From contig NZ_CP121471.1 of NCBI RefSeq assembly GCF_033954835.1, positions 2,412,501-2,476,500 on the forward strand: 64,000 bases of DNA, read 5' to 3'. The notes beneath the pieces are model-generated. The model was not told where the DNA came from. It did not search any database and worked only from the letters and a program-made list of their open reading frames with translations. The first letter of the stretch is position 1; every line of letters begins with the position of its first letter. Made by a program: the position numbers and the translations under genes. This stretch comes from Thiorhodovibrio frisius (lineage in GTDB: Bacteria > Pseudomonadota > Gammaproteobacteria > Chromatiales > Chromatiaceae). Shown here piece after piece: positions 1-8,035 of the stretch.

Positions 1-141
1 GACTTCGGGTAATCTGTTATTGGTTTGATCAGTGGCCTGATCGGCTTCGGGTGGGTTGGCCATGGCCGCCTCCGCGAGCAACAATGTCAGAGCAGTGGTG
101 AATAGCGGCCAGAAGGCCCGTGGTTTGGCGCTTGCTTGCAT
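1..141 (-). CDS. N-terminus of an exported protein (partial, runs off left edge)
   Basis: Reading leftwards from the ATG at 141, 47 codons are open to the window edge. The first 27 residues look like a Sec signal peptide: a short basic n-region (Lys6, Arg8), a hydrophobic core (FTTALTLLLAEAA) and a likely signal peptidase I site after AMA, before NPPEAD. A GGAG ribosome-binding motif lies about 10 bases upstream of the ATG. The mature part seen is short, polar and Gln/Asp/Asn-rich, so the function cannot be named. It is divergent from the genes to its right. Confidence 0.55.
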   Translation of the reverse strand, partial: MQASAKPRAFWPLFTTALTLLLAEAAMANPPEADQATDQTNNRLPEV

Positions 142-248
142 GATTTGAAGGCTCCGGTTGGGATGATTGTCCGTCTGCGCAGGGCCCAATGCCAGAGCGA
201 ATGGGCGCGTTTGCGCACCGCATCAGGGCTGTCGGCGATGATTGAGTC

Positions 249-408
249 TATACCAATTGCAAACTGATTTTCGGTTCTGGGCCGGGTGACGGTCACGGGG
301 GTCTCGGCGGCAGGACGCCGCCGGGAAGCCTACAGGGAGGTATTCACGGCGTCTCCCGTGGCCGTCACCCGGCCCAGAACGAGCCGAAATCTCGAGGGTT
401 TCGGTATA
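249..408. repeat. 160-bp palindromic MITE/REP-like element
   Basis: Two arms of about 28 bases (272-299 and 355-386) are near-perfect inverted repeats built on TTCTGGGCCGGGTGACGG and its complement, with one mismatch and one 3-base insertion (GAG). The outer ends are a short inverted repeat, TATACC (249-254) and GGTATA (403-408). The internal part has a second small hairpin (GGCGGCAGGACGCCGCC, 306-322). The open frames crossing it have no coding character. The layout fits a non-autonomous transposable element or large REP unit; that is inference. Confidence 0.6.
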
Positions 409-601
409 ACCGATTTAGCTGGCGAGTTTTTCTCCTGCCTTGGCGGTCTGGATTTTAAGCGCAATGGCGACCTGCCGCCGATTGAGTTCGCGCGCTAAGA
501 TAGTAGTCAAGGGTGACCTATGTCCCTTGTGATTCTGTCGAGAGTTCTTGATGTCGCGGACACCGAAGGGTGCCTACATTCGTTGTTTATTGGGTGCACT
601 A

Positions 602-1165
602 ATGTCTTTTAATGCACAGCAAAAACCGTCTCTGAGTGTCGAGGATTATCTGGCTGGTGAGCCTTGCAGCGAGATTCGGCACGAGTACATTGATGGTCAG
701 GTGTATGCCATGGCCGGTGCAAGTCGCGCGCATGGACTTATTTTGAACGCTTTTGCATTCGCGCTAACCCCCGCTGCGCGGTTGAAGAACTGTCAGCTGT
801 TCACCTCGGACATGAAGGTAAGACTCGAGATCGACGGCAAGACGCTGTTTTACTATCCGGATTTGCTCCTGTCCTGTGATCCGGAAGATCGCGAGTCCGA
901 TTTCTGCCAGTTGCCCTGCCTGATCGCAGAGGTGTTGTCTGAATCTACGGAACGCATTGACCGGCGCGAAAAGCTGCTGGCGTATCAAACCTTGCCGAGC
1001 TTGCTTGAATATCTGCTGGTGGCTCAAGACGGGGAGCGGGTAGAAGTCTACCGGCGCAAGAATGATTGGCGCGCGGAATGCTACGACAACGGCGATATCT
1101 GGCTGGATTGCCTGGCAACTGCGGTGCCTGTGGCGGAGATTTACCTGGACCTGAACCGAGCCTAG
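602..1165 (+). CDS. Uma2 family (DUF820) PD-(D/E)XK-like protein
   Basis: A 187-residue protein of the Uma2/DUF820 family, predicted restriction-endonuclease-like fold, function not established. Family hallmarks are visible: N-terminal 'SVEDYLAGE', 'RHEYIDGQVYAMAGAS', the central 'YYPDLLLSCDP' acidic strand and 'LIAEVLSESTERIDRREKLLAYQ'. The ATG at 602 is chosen because homology begins right after it; an in-frame start at 548 would add 18 residues with no family resemblance. A paralogue lies at 21655-22245. These genes occur in many copies in cyanobacteria and some purple bacteria. Confidence 0.85.
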   Translation: MSFNAQQKPSLSVEDYLAGEPCSEIRHEYIDGQVYAMAGASRAHGLILNAFAFALTPAARLKNCQLFTSDMKVRLEIDGKTLFYYPDLLLSCDPEDRESDFCQLPCLIAEVLSESTERIDRREKLLAYQTLPSLLEYLLVAQDGERVEVYRRKNDWRAECYDNGDIWLDCLATAVPVAEIYLDLNRA

Positions 1166-1179
1166 GAGGCTGATCGACT

Positions 1180-2952
1180 GTGTGCGGAATCTGCGGTGAA
1201 TTGCGCTTTGATGGTGCCCCGGTGGAGCTTGGGCGCATCGCGCGCATGATGGAGCGGTTGGCGCCGCGCGGGCCGGATCATGGCGGCAGTTACAGCGATG
1301 GTGCGCTGGCCTTTGGCCATCGGCGGCTGTCGATTATTGATCTCTCGGTGCGCGCCAATCAGCCCATGGTAGACCAGCGCCTGGGACTCGCGCTGGTGTT
1401 CAATGGCACCATTTACAACTACCCGGAGTTGCGCACGCAATTGCGCGGGCTGGGCTACGACTTTTTCTCCGATGGCGACACCGAGGTTATCCTGAAAGCC
1501 TGGCACGCCTGGGGCGAGGATTGTGTCGCGCGCTTCGACGGCATGTTTGCTTTCGCGCTCTGGGATGCCAACCGCCGAGTGCTCTTTCTAGCGCGTGATC
1601 GCTTTGGTATCAAGCCGCTTTACTGGACGCGCAATGACCAAGCCTTTCGCTTTGCCTCCAACAGCCAGGCTTTGGTGGCGGGCGGTGCGGTGGATACCGC
1701 TATCGATCCGGTCGCGCTGCATCATCTGTTTACGCTGCATGCAGTGGTGCCGGCACCGCGCACTGTGCTGAAAGGCCTGCGCAAGCTCGAACCGGCGCAT
1801 TGGCTGATGATCGAGGCCGATGGCCGCGAGCGCAGCGGCTGCTACTGGCGGCTGAATGCCACTCGCGAGCCGGTTGCCCGCTCGGAGTCCGAGTGGGTTG
1901 ATGCTGTGCATGAGCGGCTGATGCAGTCGGTGCGCAAGCGGCTCGAAATCGCCGACGTACCGGTCGGGGTGCTGCTCTCTGGGGGGCTGGATTCCAGCCT
2001 GCTGGTGGCGCTATTGGCCGAGGCCGGGGCGCGCGATCTGATGACCTTCTCGGTCGGCTTCGAAGACACACCGGAAGAAGCCGGCAGCGAGTTCGTCTTT
2101 TCCGATCAGGTGGTTGCGCGCTATGATACCCGCCATCATCGCTTTCTGGTGCCCAATGATGAAGTCCTGCGCCGCCTGCCAGAAGCGGTCGATGCCATGG
2201 CTGAGCCCATGTTCGGCCAGGATGCGGTCGCTTTTTATCTGCTTGCCGAGCAGGTCTCGCGCGAGATCAAGGTGGTGCAGTCGGGGCAGGGCGCCGATGA
2301 GGTCTTCGGCGGCTACTTCTGGTATCCGCGCATTGCCGCCGAGACCCAAGGAACGCCGGTCGAGCGGCTGCGTCAGCACTATTTCGACCGCGACCATGCC
2401 GAGTATCTGCGTTTGGTGACCCAAGCCTATGCCGGTGCCGATCATACCGAGGCGCTGCTGGCCGAGCGGCTGGCCGAGCCGGAGGCGGACGAGGTGATCG
2501 ACGCCGTGCTGCGCCTGGATGTGACCACCCTGATTGTGGATGATCCTGTCAAACGCGTGGATAACATGACCATGGCCTGGGGTCTGGAGGCGCGGGTGCC
2601 TTTCTTGGACCATCACCTGGTCGAACTGGCCGCGCGTTGCCCGCCGGAACTGAAACTGCGCGAGGGTGGCAAGTTTTTGCTTAAGCGCGTTGCGCGCGGG
2701 CGGCTGCCGGATGCGGTCATCGACCGGCCCAAGGGCTACTTTCCCATGCCGGCGCTCAAATATGTGCGCGGAGAGTTTCTGGGTTTCATGCGCGATATTC
2801 TTAATTCCCAGACCTGCCGTGAGCGTGGGCTCTATCAGCGAACCATGGTCGACCAATTGTTGGCCGCACCCGACCAGCACCACACACGCATCCAGGGCAG
2901 CAAGCTGTGGCAACTGGCGCTGCTGGAATACTGGCTGCAGCGGCATCTCTAA
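1180..2952 (+). CDS. asnB: N-acetylglutaminylglutamine (NAGGN-type) amidotransferase, asparagine synthetase B family
   Basis: A 590-residue class II glutamine amidotransferase with an asparagine-synthetase domain. The GTG start makes Cys2 the N-terminal nucleophile (MCGICGELRFDG), and an AGGAGG ribosome-binding site lies 10 bases upstream, which fixes the start. The N-terminal Ntn domain includes 'RGPDHGG' and 'FNGTIYNYPELR'; the C-terminal ATP-pyrophosphatase domain has the P-loop 'LLSGGLDSSLL' near residue 268 and 'SGQGADEVFGGY'. The opening motif and overall length resemble the amidotransferase that makes the osmolyte N-acetylglutaminylglutamine amide. Its usual partners (NAGGN synthetase, peptidase) are not in this window, so a general AsnB role is possible. 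Confidence 0.8.
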   Translation: MCGICGELRFDGAPVELGRIARMMERLAPRGPDHGGSYSDGALAFGHRRLSIIDLSVRANQPMVDQRLGLALVFNGTIYNYPELRTQLRGLGYDFFSDGDTEVILKAWHAWGEDCVARFDGMFAFALWDANRRVLFLARDRFGIKPLYWTRNDQAFRFASNSQALVAGGAVDTAIDPVALHHLFTLHAVVPAPRTVLKGLRKLEPAHWLMIEADGRERSGCYWRLNATREPVARSESEWVDAVHERLMQSVRKRLEIADVPVGVLLSGGLDSSLLVALLAEAGARDLMTFSVGFEDTPEEAGSEFVFSDQVVARYDTRHHRFLVPNDEVLRRLPEAVDAMAEPMFGQDAVAFYLLAEQVSREIKVVQSGQGADEVFGGYFWYPRIAAETQGTPVERLRQHYFDRDHAEYLRLVTQAYAGADHTEALLAERLAEPEADEVIDAVLRLDVTTLIVDDPVKRVDNMTMAWGLEARVPFLDHHLVELAARCPPELKLREGGKFLLKRVARGRLPDAVIDRPKGYFPMPALKYVRGEFLGFMRDILNSQTCRERGLYQRTMVDQLLAAPDQHHTRIQGSKLWQLALLEYWLQRHL

Positions 2953-3092
2953 ATCCCCGCGCCCTGCGTGCCATGTGCCAGTGGCGCGCATCCGTGTGCG
3001 CCGTTCAGACGGCAACGGACCGATTCTCTCGTGCTTAACCGCGCATAGGCATTTGACCTCACCCCCGCTCCTGGCTTAGGCTAAAACCCTAT

Positions 3093-3400
3093 AGACGCCA
3101 GGTGATTCGCACCTTTTTACTCGGGCTTTGCCCTTGATGAAAAGAACAAGCGGATTGAAACGGGAAGCCGGTTCAGTGGTGGTTGTTTCAAGCAACAATA
3201 ACACCGCGAGTCCGGCGCTGCCCCCGCAACGGTAGGCGAGTTGTGATCGCGACAGATGCCACTGTGGTTGGCCAGGCCCATTGTTTGGGTTCTGGTAGCC
3301 CCATGGGAAGGCGTCGCAATCCGGATACCACAGGCCAGTGATGTTCTCGCATCATTGCCCCTGGCCTCCAGCTCGTGAGCCCGGAGACCGGCCTGCGTCT
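3093..3400 (+). ncRNA. Cobalamin (AdoCbl) riboswitch
   Basis: The leader of btuB carries the conserved cobalamin riboswitch core: 'ACGGGAAGCCGGT' at about 3160, the B12-box stretch 'GCTGCCCCCGCAACGG' at about 3218-3233, 'TGGGAAGGCG' at about 3304 and 'GAGCCCGGAGACCGGCCTG' near the 3' end. The ends pair as a P1 helix (AGACGCCAGG at 3093-3102 with CCTGCGTCT at 3392-3400, one bulge). It should repress btuB-cobU-cobC when cobalamin is plentiful. The gap to the btuB start (about 145 bases) holds the expression platform, not resolved here. Confidence 0.93.
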
Positions 3401-3545
3401 GCTGTGCGGCGTTGCGGAGGGCGGCGGCCGGGTCAGGCCTCGCCCGCGTTGGTCTCCCGTCTTGTGTCCTGTCCCCGTAATGGCCGAATGTTTCCATTCG
3501 ACATAACAGCATCCGCGGGTGAGCGGGTGCGGGACGACGATCATC

Positions 3546-5426
3546 ATGACCCATCCTCTCGCGGGCTTCTTACGGCCTGCCGCCCTGGTCATCGGGCTGC
3601 CCTCTACTGCCATGCTTTCTGCGGCCGCGCTGGCTGCCGTGGAAGATGTGACCAACCTCGACCCCATTGTGGTGACCGCGACACGGATGCCGGAAACCAC
3701 GGGGGAGACCCTGGCGTCCGTCACCGTCATTGACCGCGCCGATATCGACCGCCGCCAGTCGCGCACGATGACTGACATATTGCGCGGCCTGCCGGGCGTC
3801 GGGATCAGCAGCAATGGCGGACCCGGGCAGCCGACCTCGGTCTTTCTGCGCGGCACAGAATCAGACCACACCCTGGTGTTAATCGACGGTGTTAAGGTCG
3901 GCTCCGCGACCTTGGGCACTGTGCCCTGGCAGGACATCCCGGTGGAGCAGATTGAGCGCATCGAGGTTGTGCGCGGGCCGCGCTCGAGCCTTTACGGCTC
4001 AGAGGCCATCGGCGGGGTGATTCAAATCTTCACCCGCAAAGGTGGTGGGGAGGCAACCGCCGGCCCGCTTAAGGCGCGGGTGAGCGCCGGGGCTGGCACC
4101 TACGGGACGGTCGAGGGACATCTGGGGCTTTCCGGCAGCAGTGGGAGCGCCTGGTTTGATGCCGGACTCGGCTTTGAGCGCAGCGAAGGCTTCAATGCCT
4201 GCGATGGGGAGCCGCTGGTTGGTGGTTGCTTTGTCAATCAGCCGGATCGCGACGGCTACCGCAACGACAACGGCTCGCTCAGGGCGGGGTACAGGTTCTC
4301 GGACGTCCTGGAAGCCGACGTGAATTTTCTGCGCGCGGCCAGCGAAAACGACTATGACGGCAGTGCCTTTGCCGGCGATGCCAGCAAGGGTCTGTTGCAG
4401 GTTGCCGGTATCAATCTGACCCTGCAACCCTTGGCAAACTGGTCGAGCAAGCTCTCCCTGGCGCGGTCCTGGGATGATTCCACCATCTATTTCGATGACG
4501 ACGAGATCAATCACTACGATACCCGTCGTGACATCTTGAGCTGGCTGAACAGGCTTAGCCTGGGTGCTGGGCAGCAGCTTGGTCTTGGGCTGGATTATCA
4601 GCTAGATGTGGTCGACACTGATCCCAGCTATGCGACCGACAGCCGCCGCAACCTCGGGGTGTTTGGCGAATATCTGGGCGCATTCGGGCCGCAGGACTGG
4701 CAGCTTAGCTTGCGCCATGACGACAATGAGCAGTTCGGTGGCCACACGACCGGCAGCATCGCCTGGGGCTATCGGCTGCCAAACCGCTTGCGGGTGACGG
4801 CCTCCCTGGGCACGGCTTTCAAGGCGCCCACCTTCAACGAGCTGTACTATCCGGGCTTCGGCAATCCTGACCTGGAACCGGAAACTGCCCAAAGTGCTGA
4901 ATTGGGTCTGAGCGGCCCGCACCCTTGGGGTGACTGGGGCTTGAGCCTCTATCAGACCGAGATCGAGGATCTGATCGCCTATGATGGCAGCACTTTCGCC
5001 CCGGCCAATCTGGATTCGGCCCGGATTCGGGGCATTGAGCTGTGGTCGGTAGCGCGCATCGCCGACTGGGATCTGGATGCTAATCTGACGTTGCTCGATC
5101 CGCGCAACACATCCCCTGGGGCGGATCATGGCAAATTGCTCGCTCGCCGTCCCGAGCAAAGCCTGCGTCTGGATGCCGACCGCCGCTTTGGGCGCGTCGG
5201 TCTCGGCGGCACCCTGACACTTGAGGGGCGCCGCTATGATGACTTTGCCAATCAGACCCAGCTCGATGGCTTTGCGTTGCTGGACCTGCGGGCGGAATAC
5301 GCCTTCAGTCGCTCGCTCCTGATACAAGGACGGGTCGAGAATGTCTTCAATGAGGATTATGAAACCGCTGCTTTCTACAACCAGCCCGGGCGGAGCTTTT
5401 TCGTCACCCTGCGCTATGCACCCTGA
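3546..5426 (+). CDS. btuB: TonB-dependent vitamin B12 outer-membrane receptor BtuB
   Basis: A 626-residue outer-membrane receptor importing cobalamin/cobinamide. The ATG at 3546 begins a signal peptide ending near residue 31 (AALAA). A TonB box-like 'DPIVVTATR' follows at about 39-47, then a plug domain ('IDRRQSRTMTDILRGLPGV', 'VFLRGTESDHTLVLIDGVKV', 'IERIEVVRGPRSSLYGSEAIGGVI') and a 22-strand barrel with the receptor signature 'AFKAPTFNELYYPGFGNPDL'. The last residues 'FFVTLRYAP' are a typical barrel end. A GTG at 3519 is in frame but would spoil the signal peptide. It lies downstream of the riboswitch and 9 bases before cobU. Confidence 0.93.
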   Translation: MTHPLAGFLRPAALVIGLPSTAMLSAAALAAVEDVTNLDPIVVTATRMPETTGETLASVTVIDRADIDRRQSRTMTDILRGLPGVGISSNGGPGQPTSVFLRGTESDHTLVLIDGVKVGSATLGTVPWQDIPVEQIERIEVVRGPRSSLYGSEAIGGVIQIFTRKGGGEATAGPLKARVSAGAGTYGTVEGHLGLSGSSGSAWFDAGLGFERSEGFNACDGEPLVGGCFVNQPDRDGYRNDNGSLRAGYRFSDVLEADVNFLRAASENDYDGSAFAGDASKGLLQVAGINLTLQPLANWSSKLSLARSWDDSTIYFDDDEINHYDTRRDILSWLNRLSLGAGQQLGLGLDYQLDVVDTDPSYATDSRRNLGVFGEYLGAFGPQDWQLSLRHDDNEQFGGHTTGSIAWGYRLPNRLRVTASLGTAFKAPTFNELYYPGFGNPDLEPETAQSAELGLSGPHPWGDWGLSLYQTEIEDLIAYDGSTFAPANLDSARIRGIELWSVARIADWDLDANLTLLDPRNTSPGADHGKLLARRPEQSLRLDADRRFGRVGLGGTLTLEGRRYDDFANQTQLDGFALLDLRAEYAFSRSLLIQGRVENVFNEDYETAAFYNQPGRSFFVTLRYAP

Positions 5427-5435
5427 CCACCCTCA

Positions 5436-5987
5436 ATGACGGCTGAGCGTCTTTTAATCCTCGGCGGCGTCCGCTCTGGCAAGAGCCGGCTGGCCGAGCG
5501 GCTGGCCCGCGCCTCCGGCTGGCCGGTGACCTATCTCGCCACGGCAACTCCGGGCGAGGATGCAGAAATGCGCGCGCGGGTTAAGGCGCACCGTGACCGG
5601 CGCCCGGCCGACTGGGCGCTGATCGAAGAACCGCTGCATCTCGCCGCTGCCTTGCGCGCGGCCAGCGCCCCCGAACGCAGCGTGCTGGTCGAATGCCTGA
5701 CCCTGTGGCTCGCCAATCTGCTGTGGGCGGAGGACGAGCCCCTGTTGCAGCGCGAACTAGCCGACTTGCGCGCACTGCTGCCGAGTTTGCCCGGTCAGGT
5801 CATCTTCGTCGGCAACGAGACCAATCAGGGCATTATCCCGGTCGATGCCCTGGCCCGGCGTTATTGCGATCTGGCCGGAGAGCTGCATCAGGACATTGCC
5901 CGTCAGTGCCAGCGCGCGCTGCTTTGCGTGGCCGGATTGCCGCTGGTACTCAAGGGGCCGCCGTTGGCCGGGATGCTGGCCGAATGA
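5436..5987 (+). CDS. cobU: Adenosylcobinamide kinase / adenosylcobinamide-phosphate guanylyltransferase
   Basis: A 183-residue bifunctional enzyme that phosphorylates adenosylcobinamide and transfers GMP to form AdoCbi-GDP, the activated intermediate of nucleotide-loop assembly. The P-loop 'GGVRSGKSRLAE' is at residues 10-21, followed by 'YLATATPGEDAEMRARVKAHRDRRP' family residues including the His used as GMP acceptor, and 'NETNQGIIP'. Length is normal for CobU/CobP. It shares the btuB operon and overlaps the next gene by four bases (ATGA). Confidence 0.92.
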   Translation: MTAERLLILGGVRSGKSRLAERLARASGWPVTYLATATPGEDAEMRARVKAHRDRRPADWALIEEPLHLAAALRAASAPERSVLVECLTLWLANLLWAEDEPLLQRELADLRALLPSLPGQVIFVGNETNQGIIPVDALARRYCDLAGELHQDIARQCQRALLCVAGLPLVLKGPPLAGMLAE

Positions 5988-6622
5988 CCGGGCGCCTGGT
6001 TGATCTTCTGCGCCACGGTGAGGTCCAGGGTGGTCCTTGCTTTCGCGGTCGGCGCGATGATCCGCTCACCGAGCTTGGCTGGCGGCAGATGCGCAAGGCG
6101 CTGACGGCACTGGCCGCCAGTCAAGGCGCCGCTTGGGATGAGGTCATCTGTTCTCCCGCGACTCGCTGCCAGGCCTTTGCACAAGAGTTTGCCAGCGTGC
6201 GCGAGCTGCCGCTGGCCATCCATTCAGCACTGGCAGAGCGGGATTTCGGCACCTGGGAAGGGCTGCACGCCAGCGAGATTCCGCTCGCCGATTTGTCGGC
6301 GTTCTGGGCTGATCCGCAGGCGTTTGATCCCCCGGAGGCCGAGCTATTTTCCGCCTTTCGTCGCCGTGTGGCCGATGCCTGGTGGGAATTGGTCGAGGCC
6401 GACCCGGTCCAGAACGACTCGGCACAAAACACTGGCCACCACAGGCTTATCATTACCCACGGCGGTGTGATTCGTATCTTGCTGGGAGAAATCCTCGGCT
6501 TGGCCGATACCTCCCTGCTGCTGCTGGAAGTGCCGCCGGCAAGCATCACCCGCATCCGGCTGCACGAGGGTGGCGGCCGACCCAGTCTGGTCGCCCATCT
6601 GCCGCCAGCACCATGCCGGTGA
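5984..6622 (+). CDS. cobC: Histidine phosphatase family protein, alpha-ribazole phosphatase-like
   Basis: A 212-residue phosphoglycerate-mutase-fold phosphatase. Motifs: 'LLRHGEV' (catalytic His), 'ICSPATRC', 'ERDFGTWEG' and 'ITHGGVIRILLGEIL' (second catalytic His). In this context it most likely dephosphorylates alpha-ribazole-5'-phosphate or cobalamin-5'-phosphate in the last steps of nucleotide-loop assembly. The ATG at 5984 overlaps the cobU stop as ATGA, so the two are translationally coupled. A longer upstream frame exists but would run through cobU. Confidence 0.82.
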   Translation: MTGRLVDLLRHGEVQGGPCFRGRRDDPLTELGWRQMRKALTALAASQGAAWDEVICSPATRCQAFAQEFASVRELPLAIHSALAERDFGTWEGLHASEIPLADLSAFWADPQAFDPPEAELFSAFRRRVADAWWELVEADPVQNDSAQNTGHHRLIITHGGVIRILLGEILGLADTSLLLLEVPPASITRIRLHEGGGRPSLVAHLPPAPCR

Positions 6623-6767
6623 GGATTTGGAAGAGTTTCAGCTCAGTCCCCACCGGAGCGCAGGCGAATCGCGGCGCGCGGAAAGCCGATGGCAGATCGC
6701 ATCGGTCTCCAGTTCCAGGATCTCGCGCATCATGAACACCCGGGATGTGCGTTCTGTCCGCTACCGT

Positions 6768-7527
6768 GTTTCAATCCGCGCCCGGCCAATTGGCCGGGCG
6801 ATGCAAAGAAGCAAATTATACTCAAGTATATTTTCTTACCCGTTTCAATCCGCGCCCGGCCAATTGGCCGGGCGATGCTTGATAAAGAGAAAAATATTAC
6901 TGATTTAATTGATGTTTCAATCCGCGCCCGGCCAATTGGCCGGGCGATGCCTCTCCTAGTGCGTGATTGCGGCGATCATGGCCGCGTTTCAATCCGCGCC
7001 CGGCCAATTGGCCGGGCGATGCTTCAGGCACTGACAAAACTGCGAGACAGTTATCGTGTTTCAATCCGCGCCCGGCCAATTGGCCGGGCGATGCGGCCAT
7101 CTATGCTTCCCCGATGGCGCCATTACCGCGTTTCAATCCGCGCCCGGCCAATTGGCCGGGCGATGCAAGCAGAGCAAGAAGTTTACTTCCGCGCTGGAAG
7201 GTTTCAATCCGCGCCCGGCCAATTGGCCGGGCGATGCTTTGCCGCTTTTGGTGCGCGCGCAGGGATCGCTCAGTTTCAATCCGCGCCCGGCCAATTGGCC
7301 GGGCGATGCGCAACTGATGATAGCGTCCGCAGCTTTGCAATAAATGTTTCAATCCGCGCCCGGCCAATTGGCCGGGCGATGCCACCGGCCATCACCAGGT
7401 GGCTGCAATAAGTGTGGCGTTTCAATCCGCGCCCGGCCAATTGGCCGGGCGATGCCTGATGGCTTGGGCTTCGTCGGTGAAGGTCAGGGCGTTTCAATCC
7501 GCGCCCGGCCAATTGGCCGGGCGATGC
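6768..7527 (-). CRISPR. Type I-C CRISPR array, 11 repeats and 10 spacers
   Basis: Eleven apparently identical 37-bp repeats start at 6768, 6842, 6914, 6986, 7058, 7130, 7201, 7273, 7346, 7419 and 7491; spacers are 34-37 bp and all different. On the minus strand each repeat ends in GGATTGAAAC, the usual type I-C 3' end, so the array is read leftwards away from the cas2 side. The repeat centre GCCCGGCCAATTGGCCGGGC is a perfect 20-base palindrome, giving a strong crRNA stem followed by a 12-base tail from which Cas5c would leave the 5' handle. No repeat decay is seen at the distal (6768) end. I saw no match of a spacer to the rest of the window by eye. Confidence 0.98.
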
Positions 7528-7705
7528 TCCGCTGATGCAACCGCTTGTTTTAAGAAGTTGCGGCGGATAGTTTGCGCGAACTTGGTTTGGAAGGGGAGCG
7601 TTCTCTTTCGTTCTTTCGGAAGAAAAGTTGAAAAAATTAAGGAAATCAACGTATAGCGGTGCGCGCGAAGGTGCCAGAAAAAAGAAATTGCTTGGGGTTC
7701 GCGCA
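7528..7705 (-). promoter_or_regulatory. CRISPR leader
   Basis: The 178 bases between the last repeat and the cas2 stop have no credible gene and are richer in A/T than the flanks (for example the A/T-rich run around 7624-7650). Its position on the side the repeats are transcribed from, and next to the adaptation genes, makes it the leader where new spacers enter and the pre-crRNA promoter lies. A TATACG at 7651-7656 (minus strand) is a weak -10 candidate. Confidence 0.75.
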
Positions 7706-7996
7706 TCAGACGACCAGAGGACCTTCGAAGTCAGTGGAACGAAAGCGGCCATATTGCTTGATACGCAGATCGTGGGGTTCGGTCAGCCGATAGAAACGCA
7801 GATTATCCTCGGTCTGGTCGATTTCGGCGAGGAGCTTGCGCTCGATTTCTTCATAAAGCATTTGGTCGACCTGGCATTCGAACACCGATTTTTGGACGCG
7901 TTGACCATAGCGCTCGCAGACTTTCGCGACTCGGCGCAGTCGCCGGCGACCGGCGGATGTTTCGGTGGATACGTCGTAGGTCACAATGATGAGCAT
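7706..7996 (-). CDS. cas2: CRISPR-associated endoribonuclease-fold protein Cas2
   Basis: A 96-residue Cas2 with the ferredoxin-like opening strand '[11 protein letters not shown]' holding the conserved Asp8, then '[24 protein letters not shown]' typical of type I-C Cas2. It forms the Cas1-Cas2 integrase with the gene 39 bases upstream and is the last gene of the cas operon, next to the leader. Confidence 0.97.
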   Translation of the reverse strand: MLIIVTYDVSTETSAGRRRLRRVAKVCERYGQRVQKSVFECQVDQMLYEEIERKLLAEIDQTEDNLRFYRLTEPHDLRIKQYGRFRSTDFEGPLVV

Positions 7997-8035
7997 GGTT
8001 TTGCGACTCCAAGCGGCAGCAAAAATATATACCCA

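Noticed and set aside
286-498. 70-codon plus-strand frame in the left intergenic region
   Set aside because: It reads through the palindromic element and has no ribosome-binding site or family resemblance.
2011-3015. 334-codon minus-strand frame opposite the amidotransferase
   Set aside because: His/Gln/Arg-rich antisense of a conserved gene, no family resemblance.
6689-7535. Several overlapping open frames with repeated RPANWPGD- or APGQLAGR-like peptides
   Set aside because: They are translations of the CRISPR repeats; repeat plus spacer is close to a multiple of three in several places, giving open frames on both strands.
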